Shown in pieces: positions 5,713 to 13,899 of a stretch of 20,274 bases of DNA. The stretch spans positions 1 to 20,274 of the forward strand of contig DAHVFH010000048.1 in the NCBI GenBank assembly GCA_027317105.1, read 5' to 3'. Under the pieces are notes generated by a model that saw only the letters and a program-made list of their open reading frames with translations, had not been told where the DNA came from and did no database searches. The translations under genes were made by a program, and so were the position numbers. Every line of letters begins with the position of its first letter. The stretch's first letter is position 1. Origin of the DNA: Cytophagales bacterium. Its GTDB lineage: Bacteria; Bacteroidota; Bacteroidia; Cytophagales; Cyclobacteriaceae.

Positions 5713-8030
5713 TGAATAACCGTGAGCGAACTTTTATAGTCTTTTTTTGTAAATCGGATCAGATAATAATAAACCCCAGCTGATTCATTTAAAGCATACC
5801 ACCGAAATTTTCGATCGGTACTTTCAAATACTTGTTTGCCCCAGCGGTCATAGATTCTCACCTCCTTAAAACTATTAGAGCAGTTGTCGAGTGGGGCTGG
5901 AACCACTTGCCGGGTTTGGCCATTACATTCTGGTTCACCTTCAAATCCATCGATGGCAAAGAAATCATTGCAATGATCAGGGAAAGTAGTGATGACGTTG
6001 GCAGGTAGAAAATTTATGTCGGTGCTTTCGATGTCTTTGATTTCAAGTTTTATGGTGGCGGTATCACGTGCCGGAGTTTTGCAATGGTTGTTGGTCACAA
6101 GGAATTGGAACTGATAGATATTATCGTAGCTGCCGTCTTTAAAAATGGTGCAGCTTGGATCCCATGAAAATATAGATTCTACTGTATGTAGGCCTGTTGC
6201 ATTTGCAAAATTGTAACCGCTGGGTTGAATATTTCCTGAGGCGCTGATCAACGTCAAATTTAAAGTGTCGATGGCTGAGGTATTAAGGTCTGTGCCCACT
6301 ACATTAAGACCAACATGCCCAAGGTTTACCACAAGGGTGGAGTCGGTTAGGTTTTGTGTTCCCGTTTCATTATAGATTTTCAGCACTGGATGGATATTCG
6401 GGAGGACAACACTAAGGTGGAATGTAGCTGTATCGTAGTTTACGTTGTTGCATAAATCCTTGTCATCTACTAACACCATTACGGTAAAGTCAGTTGTTTT
6501 AGTGAAGTCATAAATTTTGCAGAAAGCACTCCAACTAATCGTTCCATTGGCACTCCCGGGTTGTTGGTTGAGTACATTAAACGCCATTCCAGCATCTTTT
6601 AAAACAAAATTTTTGGCGACAACGGATAATAAAAGACTATCGCCATCATTGTCTTTTGCAGCGAAAGGCCACGATCCGGTTCCCCCCTCGTTCAGTTGTG
6701 CGGTTGTAATTTTTGGAGGAAGGAAATAAGCCAAAGTGTTAGGTGGAGGCTGAGTAATCACAGTTACCTTGAGTGTGTCCAACATCGGCAAACTGCACGC
6801 ATTATCGGCTGCAATAATCCCGATTTGATAGGGGCCATTGATGAATGGGCATTGCGGAAAACAGATGGTGAATTGCTGGGTGCTGCCATGGGTGAGTGTA
6901 GCCGTGGTAACTGCCGGAAGAATACTGCTGACATTGGTATTGTTGAAGTTCAGCGCTACCGCACGAATCGAAATATTTTGCATGTAATTGTGGAGTGAAT
7001 CTTGTGAGTCGGGATCGGAAACTTGAACCACAATACAACGGGTGCCATTAGAGACCGTATCAGCGAAGTTTACCGACATGGTGTTCACGTAGGTAAAGGT
7101 TGGGTCGGTTAATTTTTTTCCAACGATCAACGGTGGCTTATCGGGTTGGCAACCATCCACCACCAACAATTGAAAGTCTCTTCGTGTTTCTCCAATTTTT
7201 ACTCCATTACGGTATTCATCGGCCTTCACGGCAAAAACAAATAAACCTACCAATGATGGCGTACAAGTTATTAATCCATCAGGACTAATCCGGAGATCGG
7301 GCGTGCCATGTATGATGTTGGTAAGGCTAAAGCCCGGGCGCCATTGTACCAAGGGGTAGGGGGCAGGTGACGCTGGCGGAAGTGCCACCGCTTGGGTGGT
7401 ATTTAAGGGTGTCGTCAAGGAATACACAATGGAATCATTGTCGGGGTCAACGCCTGCAAAGTTTACATAATAGGGTCTTCCGGGGCAGCCATAATCACTT
7501 AGGGGAGGAAACAAATGGGGTGATGAATTGATAAATTGTTGACCGTTTTTAATAACCGGAGGAAATTCCAAATAAAAGGTTTGCCCAGCTGAAATCCCGC
7601 CAGTGGCCGGATCTTCACTATAAATGTTGGTGATGTTGTAATTTCTGCAGCAGCGTTGCCACGAAATATAATAACCGCCTGGATCGTTGAAGGTGTCAGG
7701 AGAAAGCGTGATATAATTAGTGTAAAGGATCCGATCGGTTTTGAGCAAACCGGAGGTGCAAGCGGGCTGTGTATATTGCACCCCGATGCGTGAAATCAAG
7801 GGAAGGGTTAGATTTGTGATGAAAGCATTATTGCTTTTTTGAAAGAAAGATACTGTTACGGTCTGGTCCAAGGCACCAGGATTCCCATTGATATCATCAA
7901 AGTAAAGGATCATATTGAGTTGGTAGCTGTAACCGCTCAAATGAAGTAATTCAAACTCTCCACCTACAATGTGAGAAGCATACACCGGCAGCGCAATGAC
8001 CAACAACACAGAGAAAAGAAATTTTTTCAT
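5709..8030 (-). CDS. Large secreted protein with type IX secretion / gliding-motility C-terminal domain
   Basis: From ATG at 8030 the product has 773 residues and a clean signal peptide (MKKFLFSVLLVIALPVYA); the frame continues 13 codons upstream to 8069, but that would bury the signal. The N-terminal part (SHIVGGEFELLHLSGYSYQL) is a domain seen in many large Bacteroidota surface proteins. The middle carries repeated beta-sandwich, cadherin-like segments with DPDNDSIVYSL, DNDGDSLLLSV and DPDSQDSLHNY. The end, EVRIYDRWGKQVFES...AGVYYYLIRF, is the CHU_C / type B sorting domain (TIGR04131-like) that sends proteins through the type IX system to the cell surface or medium. Likely an adhesin or matrix protein; the ligand is not evident. 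Stop codons overlap the convergent gene, with no terminator between them. Confidence 0.8.
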   Translation of the reverse strand: MKKFLFSVLLVIALPVYASHIVGGEFELLHLSGYSYQLNMILYFDDINGNPGALDQTVTVSFFQKSNNAFITNLTLPLISRIGVQYTQPACTSGLLKTDRILYTNYITLSPDTFNDPGGYYISWQRCCRNYNITNIYSEDPATGGISAGQTFYLEFPPVIKNGQQFINSSPHLFPPLSDYGCPGRPYYVNFAGVDPDNDSIVYSLTTPLNTTQAVALPPASPAPYPLVQWRPGFSLTNIIHGTPDLRISPDGLITCTPSLVGLFVFAVKADEYRNGVKIGETRRDFQLLVVDGCQPDKPPLIVGKKLTDPTFTYVNTMSVNFADTVSNGTRCIVVQVSDPDSQDSLHNYMQNISIRAVALNFNNTNVSSILPAVTTATLTHGSTQQFTICFPQCPFINGPYQIGIIAADNACSLPMLDTLKVTVITQPPPNTLAYFLPPKITTAQLNEGGTGSWPFAAKDNDGDSLLLSVVAKNFVLKDAGMAFNVLNQQPGSANGTISWSAFCKIYDFTKTTDFTVMVLVDDKDLCNNVNYDTATFHLSVVLPNIHPVLKIYNETGTQNLTDSTLVVNLGHVGLNVVGTDLNTSAIDTLNLTLISASGNIQPSGYNFANATGLHTVESIFSWDPSCTIFKDGSYDNIYQFQFLVTNNHCKTPARDTATIKLEIKDIESTDINFLPANVITTFPDHCNDFFAIDGFEGEPECNGQTRQVVPAPLDNCSNSFKEVRIYDRWGKQVFESTDRKFRWYALNESAGVYYYLIRFTKKDYKSSLTVIH

Positions 8031-8100
8031 ACAATCAGAATCGAAAGATAACCAAATTATGCTGACCACTAAACCCCCATGTTTATGTAATTTTCAAAAA

Positions 8101-8130
8101 AAATTATAGGGGAATAAGCTTCATATTCAA
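8101..8130 (-). promoter_or_regulatory. Candidate promoter of the type IX-secreted protein gene
   Basis: On the minus strand TTG (8128-8130) is followed after 19 bases by TATAATTT (8101-8108), six of eight positions of the -7 box; a shifted TAATTTTT two bases later fits seven of eight. The leader would be about 65 bases. It lies just before the divergent rlmD start. Confidence 0.35.
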
Positions 8131-8137
8131 AAAGTAG

Positions 8138-9559
8138 ATGATACAATTAAAAAAAGGGGATCAGTTAGAAAATATTGTTGTTGAAACGATGGCTGCGGAA
8201 GGTAAATGCATCGCGCATTATGAAGGCCGCGTGGTTTTTGTTCAAAACTGCGCACCAGGGGATACGGTAGATGTTCAGCTCACCAAAATAAAGACCAGCT
8301 TTTTGGAAGGCAGAGCAGTTAGGATTAGTAAAAACTCTGCCGTGAGAACCACCCCGTTTTGCACTCATTTCGGAACGTGTGGTGGCTGCACGTGGCAACA
8401 CCTTAATTACGAAACGCAACTGTTTTATAAACAGCAACAGGTCATCGATAATCTAGAACGGATTGGGGGATTGGTATTGCCTTCGATCAGGCCAATCATT
8501 GGTTCTGCCAACACAACGTATTATAGAAATAAGCTCGACTTCACTTTTTCGGCCAGCCGCTGGCTTACAAAAGAAGAGATGAAGGCGGAAGTGAAATTTG
8601 GCGAACCTGCCTTGGGCTACCACATCCCTAAAATGTTTGACAAGGTATTTGATGTGAAAGAATGTTTTCTGCAACCAACCCCTTCCAATGAAATCCGATT
8701 AGTAACGCGTGAAATTGCCCTTAAAAATAATATTCCATTTTTTGACCTTCGCGAACAGACCGGCTTTCTCCGCACGATTACCATTCGAACCGCCAATACG
8801 GGCGAGGTCATGGTGATCCTTCAGGTGACACACGATAAACTCGAGTGGACTGAAAAAATTCTGCAGGGGTTGGCGGATCACTTTCCACAAATTACCTCCA
8901 TGAACTATATTATCAATGGAAAACGAAACGATACATTCAATGATCTGGATGTCGTCTGTTGGAGGGGCAATCCGTTTATCACAGAAAAAATGCAAAGGCC
9001 AAAGAGCCAAGGCGAACTTCAATTCAGGGTGGGGCCGAAATCTTTTTACCAGACTAATTCGGCACAGGCCTTTGAACTTTATAAAGTGGCATACGAAATG
9101 GCGGCACTCTCGGGGAATGAACTGGTTTACGATTTATACACGGGCACAGGCACGATTGCCAATTTCGTTGCCGGCCAGGCAAAAAAAGTGATTGGCTTGG
9201 AATACGTGGCCGCAGCCATCGAGGACGCTAAAAGCAATTCAGCTTTAAATGGAATAGAAAATACAGAATTTTTTGCAGGCGATATCAAAGATTTATTAAG
9301 TGAACAGTTTTTGAATGACCATGGAAGGCCGGACGTGATCATTACCGATCCGCCTAGGGTAGGCATGCATGAAGATGTTTGTAAGATGCTGCTGGCAGCA
9401 GGCCCCCAAAAAATCGTTTACGTAAGTTGCAATCCGGCCACACAGGCGAGGGATTTAAAAATTCTTTCCGAAAATTATGAAGTAATGGCGGTGCAACCGA
9501 TTGATATGTTCCCCCATACGGTTCACGTAGAAAATGTGGTCTTGCTGATAAAAAAATAA
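8138..9559 (+). CDS. rlmD: 23S rRNA (uracil-5-)-methyltransferase, RlmD/RumA type
   Basis: This SAM-dependent enzyme makes 5-methyluridine in 23S rRNA (position 1939 in E. coli for RlmD). The 473-residue protein shows the family order: N-terminal TRAM RNA-binding domain (about 5-62), a 4Fe-4S cluster site C75-x5-C81-x2-C84 with a fourth ligand likely C176, a central RNA-binding part, then the Rossmann domain with YDLYTGTGTIANF and ITDPPRVGMH. The catalytic cysteine is in VSCNPATQARDL (C431). All key residues are present. Some Bacteroidota relatives annotated in this family may be RlmC- or TrmA-like in target, so the exact uridine is inferred. It is transcribed alone, divergent from the secreted-protein gene; no good promoter match was found in front. 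Confidence 0.9.
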   Translation: MIQLKKGDQLENIVVETMAAEGKCIAHYEGRVVFVQNCAPGDTVDVQLTKIKTSFLEGRAVRISKNSAVRTTPFCTHFGTCGGCTWQHLNYETQLFYKQQQVIDNLERIGGLVLPSIRPIIGSANTTYYRNKLDFTFSASRWLTKEEMKAEVKFGEPALGYHIPKMFDKVFDVKECFLQPTPSNEIRLVTREIALKNNIPFFDLREQTGFLRTITIRTANTGEVMVILQVTHDKLEWTEKILQGLADHFPQITSMNYIINGKRNDTFNDLDVVCWRGNPFITEKMQRPKSQGELQFRVGPKSFYQTNSAQAFELYKVAYEMAALSGNELVYDLYTGTGTIANFVAGQAKKVIGLEYVAAAIEDAKSNSALNGIENTEFFAGDIKDLLSEQFLNDHGRPDVIITDPPRVGMHEDVCKMLLAAGPQKIVYVSCNPATQARDLKILSENYEVMAVQPIDMFPHTVHVENVVLLIKK

Positions 9560-9571
9560 GCTATATGTTTA
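9542..9571 (+). promoter_or_regulatory. Candidate promoter of icd
   Basis: TTG (9542-9544), exactly 19 bases, then TATGTTTA (9564-9571) fits seven of eight positions of TAnnTTTG. The -33 box lies within the last codons of rlmD. Transcription would begin near 9578, giving an untranslated leader of about 80 bases. Confidence 0.5.
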
Positions 9572-9658
9572 TTATTCAAATAAAACTATGCTTCTGTCCT
9601 CGTAGTTTTTCTTAATTTTCGGCCTCAGAAATAGAATATCTTAATAAAATCTTAAATC

Positions 9659-10885
9659 ATGAGCGATCAAAAAGTTAGCATTAGCAATGGGAAATTAACT
9701 GTGCCTGATATGCCTACCATTCCTTTTATTGAAGGTGATGGGACAGGAGTAGATATTTGGCCGGCTTCGAAATACGTGTTTGATGCCGCTATCGAAAAGG
9801 CCTATAAGGGCAAGCGCAAAATCAATTGGAAAGAAGTATTGGCAGGGGAAAAGGCATTTAATAAAACTGGAAGTTGGATGCCTGATGAGACTATGGCGGC
9901 TTTCCGTGAATATTTAGTAGGGATTAAGGGTCCCTTAACGACACCGGTAGGTGGTGGAATACGCTCGTTAAACGTAGCCCTTCGTCAGGATTTGGATTTG
10001 TATGCCTGTTTGCGCCCGGTACAATGGTTTAAAGGTGTTCCTTCTCCGGTGAAAGAACCACAGAAGACCAACATGACTATTTTTAGAGAAAATACAGAGG
10101 ATATTTATGCCGGCATTGAATTTGAATCGGGTACTGAAGACAACAAGAAGTTCTTACAGTTTTTTAAAGAAACTTTTCCCAAGCAATACAAGAAAATCCG
10201 CTTCCCCGAAACTTCGGGTATTGGGATTAAACCCGTTTCAAAGGAAGGTACCGAGAGGCTAGTGCGGGCGGCAATAAAATTTGCCATTGAGCAAAAGAAA
10301 CCGAATGTTACCCTGGTGCACAAAGGCAACATCATGAAGTTCACTGAAGGTGGTTTCCGCGATTGGGGTTATGCCGTGGCGAAAAATGAATTTGGTGCTA
10401 AAGAAATTGATGGCGGCCCATGGATGGAAATCAATAAAGACGGCCACAAAATTGTAGTGAAAGACTCTATTGCTGATGCTTTCTTACAACAGATACTTTT
10501 GCGCCCCGATGAATATTCGGTGGTAGCCACGTTGAACTTGAATGGCGATTATATTTCCGATGCGCTTGCAGCCATCGTTGGTGGAATCGGTATTGCCCCG
10601 GGTGGAAACATTAACTACGTGACGGGCCATGCAATCTTTGAAGCTACACACGGAACGGCTCCGAAATATGCAGGGCAAGACAAAGTCAACCCGGGATCTG
10701 TAATTCTTTCTGGTGTAATGATGCTGGAGTACCTCGGATGGAAAGAAGCGGGGGATATGATTGTGAAAGGATTGGAAGGCGCAATTTCCGCCAAGCGTGT
10801 TACATATGATTTCCATCGCCAGATGGAAGGAGCGACACTACTGAAATGCTCTGAGTTTGGAAAAGAAGTAGTGAAGAATTTGTAA
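9659..10885 (+). CDS. icd: Isocitrate dehydrogenase, NADP-dependent
   Basis: It converts isocitrate to 2-oxoglutarate and CO2 in the TCA cycle, making NADPH, in the cytoplasm. The 408 residues align with the E. coli enzyme at a constant offset of ten: substrate residues S103, N105, R109, R119 and R143 (in GGGIRSLNVALRQ, CLRP and IFREN) and Y150 are all present. The cofactor residues that select NADP in E. coli (K344, Y345, Y391, R395) have their match in HGTAPKYAG and VTYDFHRQM, so NADP use is expected. S103 corresponds to the serine phosphorylated by AceK in enterics; whether that control exists here cannot be seen. Start ATG follows the family N-terminus. A strong terminator follows. Confidence 0.95.
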   Translation: MSDQKVSISNGKLTVPDMPTIPFIEGDGTGVDIWPASKYVFDAAIEKAYKGKRKINWKEVLAGEKAFNKTGSWMPDETMAAFREYLVGIKGPLTTPVGGGIRSLNVALRQDLDLYACLRPVQWFKGVPSPVKEPQKTNMTIFRENTEDIYAGIEFESGTEDNKKFLQFFKETFPKQYKKIRFPETSGIGIKPVSKEGTERLVRAAIKFAIEQKKPNVTLVHKGNIMKFTEGGFRDWGYAVAKNEFGAKEIDGGPWMEINKDGHKIVVKDSIADAFLQQILLRPDEYSVVATLNLNGDYISDALAAIVGGIGIAPGGNINYVTGHAIFEATHGTAPKYAGQDKVNPGSVILSGVMMLEYLGWKEAGDMIVKGLEGAISAKRVTYDFHRQMEGATLLKCSEFGKEVVKNL

Positions 10886-10905
10886 TCAGAATAATAAGGT
10901 AAACG

Positions 10906-10935
10906 AAAGGCTCTCATTTTTGGGAGCCTTTTTTT
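10906..10935 (+). terminator. Intrinsic terminator after icd
   Basis: AAAGGCTCTC (10906-10915) pairs with GGGAGCCTTT (10922-10931) over ten bases with one G-U, six-base loop, followed by a T-run to 10935. It ends four bases before the ribH stop on the other strand; in that direction the trailing T-run is interrupted (TTTCGTTT), so it may serve ribH only weakly. Confidence 0.8.
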
Positions 10936-10938
10936 ATT

Positions 10939-11406
10939 TCAGGACTCAAGCATTTTGACAACTGTAATAGCTGCCTCTTCTCCCTTATTCCCCAATTTTC
11001 CACCTGCTCTTTCCAGGGCTTGTTTTTTATTGAGCGTGGTAAGTACGCCAAAGGCAATCGGTTTGCCCGATTTCAATCCTACTTTCATGATGCCGTAAGC
11101 AACTGCCTGACAAATGTAGTCGAAATGAGGGGTGTCGCCCTGGATCACACAGCCAAGGCAAATCACTGCATCTATATTTTTCTTTGAAGCTTCCCGTTGC
11201 GCTGCTAACGGAAGTTCGAAGCTGCCCGGCACATTCACGCGTGTGATGTTTTCTTTTTTAGCGCCCAGCTCAATCAATGCATTGTAGGCACCTTCAAACA
11301 AAGGTTCCGTAATGTCATCATTCCATTCGGCAACTACAATAGAAAATTTCTTGTTCTTTAAATTGATTTTGTTTTTTCCGGAGATGGATGTGAGTGTGCC
11401 TGCCAT
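10939..11406 (-). CDS. ribH: 6,7-dimethyl-8-ribityllumazine synthase
   Basis: RibH joins 5-amino-6-ribitylaminouracil with 3,4-dihydroxy-2-butanone 4-phosphate, the next-to-last step of riboflavin synthesis, in a cytoplasmic pentamer or 60-mer shell. The 155 residues carry every family block: AEWND (26-30, substrate-stacking W28), PGSFELP (60-66), GCVIQGDTPHFDYI with the catalytic H94, and AFGVLTT (118-124). Length is normal. Its ATG is one base after the stop of the ParE-type toxin gene, so it is very likely read in the same transcript; no other rib gene is in the window. In related bacteria I recall ribH following a TPR protein gene like the one at 12013, which suggests the toxin-antitoxin pair came in between. 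Confidence 0.95.
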   Translation of the reverse strand: MAGTLTSISGKNKINLKNKKFSIVVAEWNDDITEPLFEGAYNALIELGAKKENITRVNVPGSFELPLAAQREASKKNIDAVICLGCVIQGDTPHFDYICQAVAYGIMKVGLKSGKPIAFGVLTTLNKKQALERAGGKLGNKGEEAAITVVKMLES

Positions 11407-11407
11407 T

Positions 11408-11710
11408 TTATTTTCGTTTTTTTATTTCAGAAGGTTTTCGACTTGTATGAAGGATGCCCACTACTTCAATCGTAGATTGGACTTCTAAAATTTTGTAGTA
11501 AATCAGGTATGGAAACCTGCCCACAAGCAATGCGTGGACTTTTTTAAATCGAACAGGATAATGTAAAGGGTTCTGTATAAGCAAATCCAATTTCTCTTGC
11601 ACTTGGTCATAGAATTCGAATCCTAACCCTTCCCTTTGCTCATTGTACCAATTTATTGATTCAATGATATCCTCATCAGCTGCTGCGGAGAAAACGAGTG
11701 AGAAGCTCAT
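11408..11710 (-). CDS. Toxin of the RelE/ParE family
   Basis: The 100-residue protein has the compact RelE/ParE pattern: SLVFSAAADEDIIESINWYNEQREGLG at the N-terminus (residues 4-30, shown by its WYN and G-x-G like block), LDLLIQNPLHYPVRF, then RFPYLIYYKI and the closing strand VVGILHTSRKP. ParE members poison DNA gyrase, RelE members cut ribosome-bound mRNA; the R(x)FPY and IxHxxRxP features fit ParE-type toxins, but the target is inferred. The gene overlaps the upstream antitoxin by ATGA and ends one base before ribH. Intact and of normal length. Confidence 0.82.
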   Translation of the reverse strand: MSFSLVFSAAADEDIIESINWYNEQREGLGFEFYDQVQEKLDLLIQNPLHYPVRFKKVHALLVGRFPYLIYYKILEVQSTIEVVGILHTSRKPSEIKKRK

Positions 11711-11931
11711 CTCATTTTTTCTATTTTCGATTTAAGGTCCTCCCAAGAGATGGTATTTTTTGGATTTCGTTCATATTCTTCAAGCCTTTCCTCCACAATT
11801 TTCTGATGCCAATCAGGGATGTAAAGATTTAGCTTATCAGCAGCGATCATTCCATAGATCAACGCCAAGAGCCTGTCGTCAGCTTCATCAATGTATTCAT
11901 GAAGCTCCTTTTTGATTTCCAATGTATTCAT
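11707..11931 (-). CDS. Antitoxin of the addiction-module (PF09720-like) type
   Basis: The 74-residue acidic, helix-rich protein precedes the ParE-type toxin with an ATGA overlap. Its C-terminal half, PDWHQKIVEERLEEYERNP then ISWEDLKSKI, matches the pattern PxWhxxixxRLxxYexnp...i.WeelkxxI of the small addiction-module antitoxins. The C-terminal part is expected to wrap the toxin; the N-terminus (MNTLEIKKELHEYIDEADD) has no clear DNA-binding fold, so self-repression is uncertain. An AT-rich inverted repeat lies just upstream. Confidence 0.75.
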   Translation of the reverse strand: MNTLEIKKELHEYIDEADDRLLALIYGMIAADKLNLYIPDWHQKIVEERLEEYERNPKNTISWEDLKSKIEKMR

Positions 11932-11937
11932 GCTGGC

Positions 11938-11956
11938 AATTTTAAAAATTAAAATT
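11938..11956. promoter_or_regulatory. AT-rich inverted repeat before the antitoxin gene
   Basis: AATTTTA (11938-11944) and TAAAATT (11950-11956) form a 7-base inverted repeat with a 5-base spacer, seven bases before the antitoxin ATG. It could be a toxin-antitoxin operator, but A/T-only repeats arise easily by chance. No TTG-type promoter was found here; TAATTTTA on the minus strand is the nearest -7-like box. Confidence 0.25.
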
Positions 11957-11964
11957 ACGGAAAT

Positions 11965-11991
11965 AAAAAAAGGATAGCGAACTATCCTTTT
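11965..11991 (-). terminator. Intrinsic terminator with UUCG loop after the TPR gene
   Basis: On the minus strand GGATAG-TTCG-CTATCC (11972-11987), extended by four A-T pairs, is followed by a run of seven T. The UUCG loop is an especially stable tetraloop. It lies 22 bases past the TPR gene stop and separates that gene from the toxin-antitoxin/ribH unit. Confidence 0.8.
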
Positions 11992-12012
11992 AAGGTATGT
12001 ATTAGATTTTGA

Positions 12013-12699
12013 TCAGGAATTTGTATCCAGTCTACCTTTGTACTTCTTAGCGTTTTGCACTTCGCTGCTTTCCCAATAGGCATCAATCACTTTTTGATAA
12101 ATCGCTTTGGCTTTATCGTTTTGGTTTAATTTTTCATAAGCTAAGGCTGCTTTCATCAAGTAACTTGGCGTAAACTCTTTTGTGGGTTTGTAGGTAGAAG
12201 CTTTATCATACCACTTCGAAGCGTTTTCATAATCTTTTTGCTCCATGTAGGCATCGCCAATCAGGCTGTACGCCCTGGGTTGGATGAGTAAATCGTTGGC
12301 TTTAAAATCCTCAAGATAAAAAATGGCCAAGGCATATTTCCCTTGCTTCAGGCAAATGGCACCGGCATAAAAATTGGCTAAATTTCCTGCTGGCGTTAAG
12401 CTAAAATCATCAATGATCTGAAGGAAGCCGAGATTGTTTCCATCGCCATTTAAGGCTAAATTAAGACTATCAGACTCAAAATAATGCACCGCTTGAAACA
12501 TCTCATTTTGCGCTTGAGCCTCTTGATTATCAATGTAATACCGCCATCCAAAATAGCTGCCAACAATAAGGATGAGGCCTGCAAAAATGCTCACGATTAC
12601 CTTGGGATTCCGTTCGGCCCAATGTTCAATCCCTTCGATTTTTTCTTTGATTACTTCTGGGTTCTCTAATAATTCCTTGTCTTCTACCTTTTTAGCCAT
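12013..12699 (-). CDS. Membrane-anchored tetratricopeptide repeat protein
   Basis: The 228-residue protein has a charged N-terminus, one membrane segment (about 33-52, PKVIVSIFAGLILIVGSYFG) and a long C-terminal TPR region. Repeats are visible at about 108-140 (AGAICLKQGKYALAIFYLEDF), 142-175 (AYSLIGDAYMEQKDYENASKWYDKA, split here) and 183-215 (KAALAYEKLNQNDKAKAIYQKV). No signal cleavage site follows the membrane segment, so the repeats face the periplasm with an N-in anchor. The layout resembles YfgM-type proteins, which assist chaperones near the Sec translocon; that role is only an analogy. It has its own promoter match and a strong terminator. Confidence 0.75.
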   Translation of the reverse strand: MAKKVEDKELLENPEVIKEKIEGIEHWAERNPKVIVSIFAGLILIVGSYFGWRYYIDNQEAQAQNEMFQAVHYFESDSLNLALNGDGNNLGFLQIIDDFSLTPAGNLANFYAGAICLKQGKYALAIFYLEDFKANDLLIQPRAYSLIGDAYMEQKDYENASKWYDKASTYKPTKEFTPSYLMKAALAYEKLNQNDKAKAIYQKVIDAYWESSEVQNAKKYKGRLDTNS

Positions 12700-12739
12700 G
12701 ATGTATTGAAAATTAACCCGTCTGATTGGAGCGGGGTTG

Positions 12740-12768
12740 CAAAACTAAGAATTCCAATCTTTATTCAA
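12740..12768 (-). promoter_or_regulatory. Candidate promoter of the TPR gene
   Basis: On the minus strand TTG (12766-12768), 18 bases, then TAGTTTTG (12740-12747) gives a full -7 box TAnnTTTG with a spacer one base short of the usual 19. It lies directly behind the pdhA stop codon at 12776, 40 bases before the TPR start. Confidence 0.5.
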
Positions 12769-12775
12769 AAACGGA

Positions 12776-13801
12776 TTAATCCATTATAAAGGGATAATTC
12801 GGCTCAGAATAAATATCGTGCATGGCTTCAGAAGGATCGGGGTAGTTAGATTCCTCGGCAAACTTTACGGCCTCTTCCACTTGCCCACTCACTTTTTGTT
12901 CAATGGCCTCCAATGCTTTTTCGGTAGCGATCTTTTTTTCTAAGATGGTTTTCCTTACTTGCTCAATAGGGTCACGATGCTTGTATTCCTCTACCTCTTC
13001 CTTCGAGCGGTATTTTTGCGGATCACTCATAGAGTGGCCTTTGTATCGATAGGTTCTAAATTCCAATAAACTGGGGCCATCGCCAGCACGCGCACGGGTG
13101 GCTGCGCGCGCAACGGCTTGGTGAACGTCTTCGACATTCATGGCGTCTACCGGCTCTGATGGCATATCATACGAGTTGGCCAAGGTATAAAGTTCTGTGA
13201 CATTCGATGTCCGTTTTACAGAAGTGCCCATGGCATACCCGTTGTTTTCAATCACGAAGATTACAGGGATTTTCCAGAGCATGGCCATGTTCAAGGCTTC
13301 ATGGAAGGCCCCTTGCCTTACCGCTCCATCACCCATATAGCAAATACAAAGGTTTCCGGTTTTATTATATTTTTCAGCAAAACCAATGCCTGCACCAAGG
13401 GGAATCTGGGCGCCAACAATTCCGTGTCCTCCAAAAAAACCATGCTCTTTATCGAAAATATGCATTGATCCACCTTTTCCCTTGCTTGCTCCGGTTTCTT
13501 TGGCAAATAATTCGGCCATCACTTTGTTGGGGTTTGTTCCCAACGCCAAGGGGTGCGCGTGGTCACGATAGGCGGTAATGTACTTGTCTCCTTTTGTCAG
13601 GGCTGAAACAGCACCTGCGGCACAGGCCTCCTGACCTATATAGAGGTGGCAAAAACCTCGAATTTTTTGCAAGCCGTACAATTGTCCTGCTTTCTCTTCA
13701 AATTTGCGCATGAGTGACATGGTTTCAAACCAGGACATATAAGTCTCATTTGAAAATTCCGTTTTGGGCGTTTTGCTTTTAGCTTGTGCGGTGGCTGCCA
13801 T
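12776..13801 (-). CDS. pdhA: Pyruvate dehydrogenase E1 component, alpha subunit
   Basis: E1 alpha with E1 beta uses thiamine diphosphate to decarboxylate pyruvate and load the acetyl group on E2 lipoyl, feeding acetyl-CoA to the TCA cycle. The 341-residue protein shows RGFCHLYIGQEA (48-59), GGHGIVGAQIPLGAG (124-138), the thiamine diphosphate motif GDGAVRQGAFHEALN (157-171) through ENNGYAM with N186 and N187, and the YRYKGHSMSDPQKYR loop. These fit PdhA better than the branched-chain BkdA. The gene for E1 beta is not adjacent, which is common in Bacteroidota. First residues (MAATAQAKSKTPKTE) are an unstructured lead. Upstream, TTTG and TATTTTCG with a 21-base gap on the minus strand are only a weak promoter match. 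Divergent from recF. Confidence 0.93.
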   Translation of the reverse strand: MAATAQAKSKTPKTEFSNETYMSWFETMSLMRKFEEKAGQLYGLQKIRGFCHLYIGQEACAAGAVSALTKGDKYITAYRDHAHPLALGTNPNKVMAELFAKETGASKGKGGSMHIFDKEHGFFGGHGIVGAQIPLGAGIGFAEKYNKTGNLCICYMGDGAVRQGAFHEALNMAMLWKIPVIFVIENNGYAMGTSVKRTSNVTELYTLANSYDMPSEPVDAMNVEDVHQAVARAATRARAGDGPSLLEFRTYRYKGHSMSDPQKYRSKEEVEEYKHRDPIEQVRKTILEKKIATEKALEAIEQKVSGQVEEAVKFAEESNYPDPSEAMHDIYSEPNYPFIMD

Positions 13802-13899
13802 AAGTGTTACTTTTGAATTTTACGAGTTGCGAAAATACAACGATGGCTCGACAATCACCAAACCAACAATTGTGAGTTCAAAAAAAATCAATATCAACG

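Noticed and set aside
6696..7038. Open frames of 78-100 codons inside the secreted-protein gene
   Set aside because: They lie in other frames of a long gene with a continuous, recognisable product and show no domain features.
8031..8069. Upstream 13-codon extension of the type IX-secreted protein
   Set aside because: Starting there would place extra residues before a clean signal peptide that begins at 8030.
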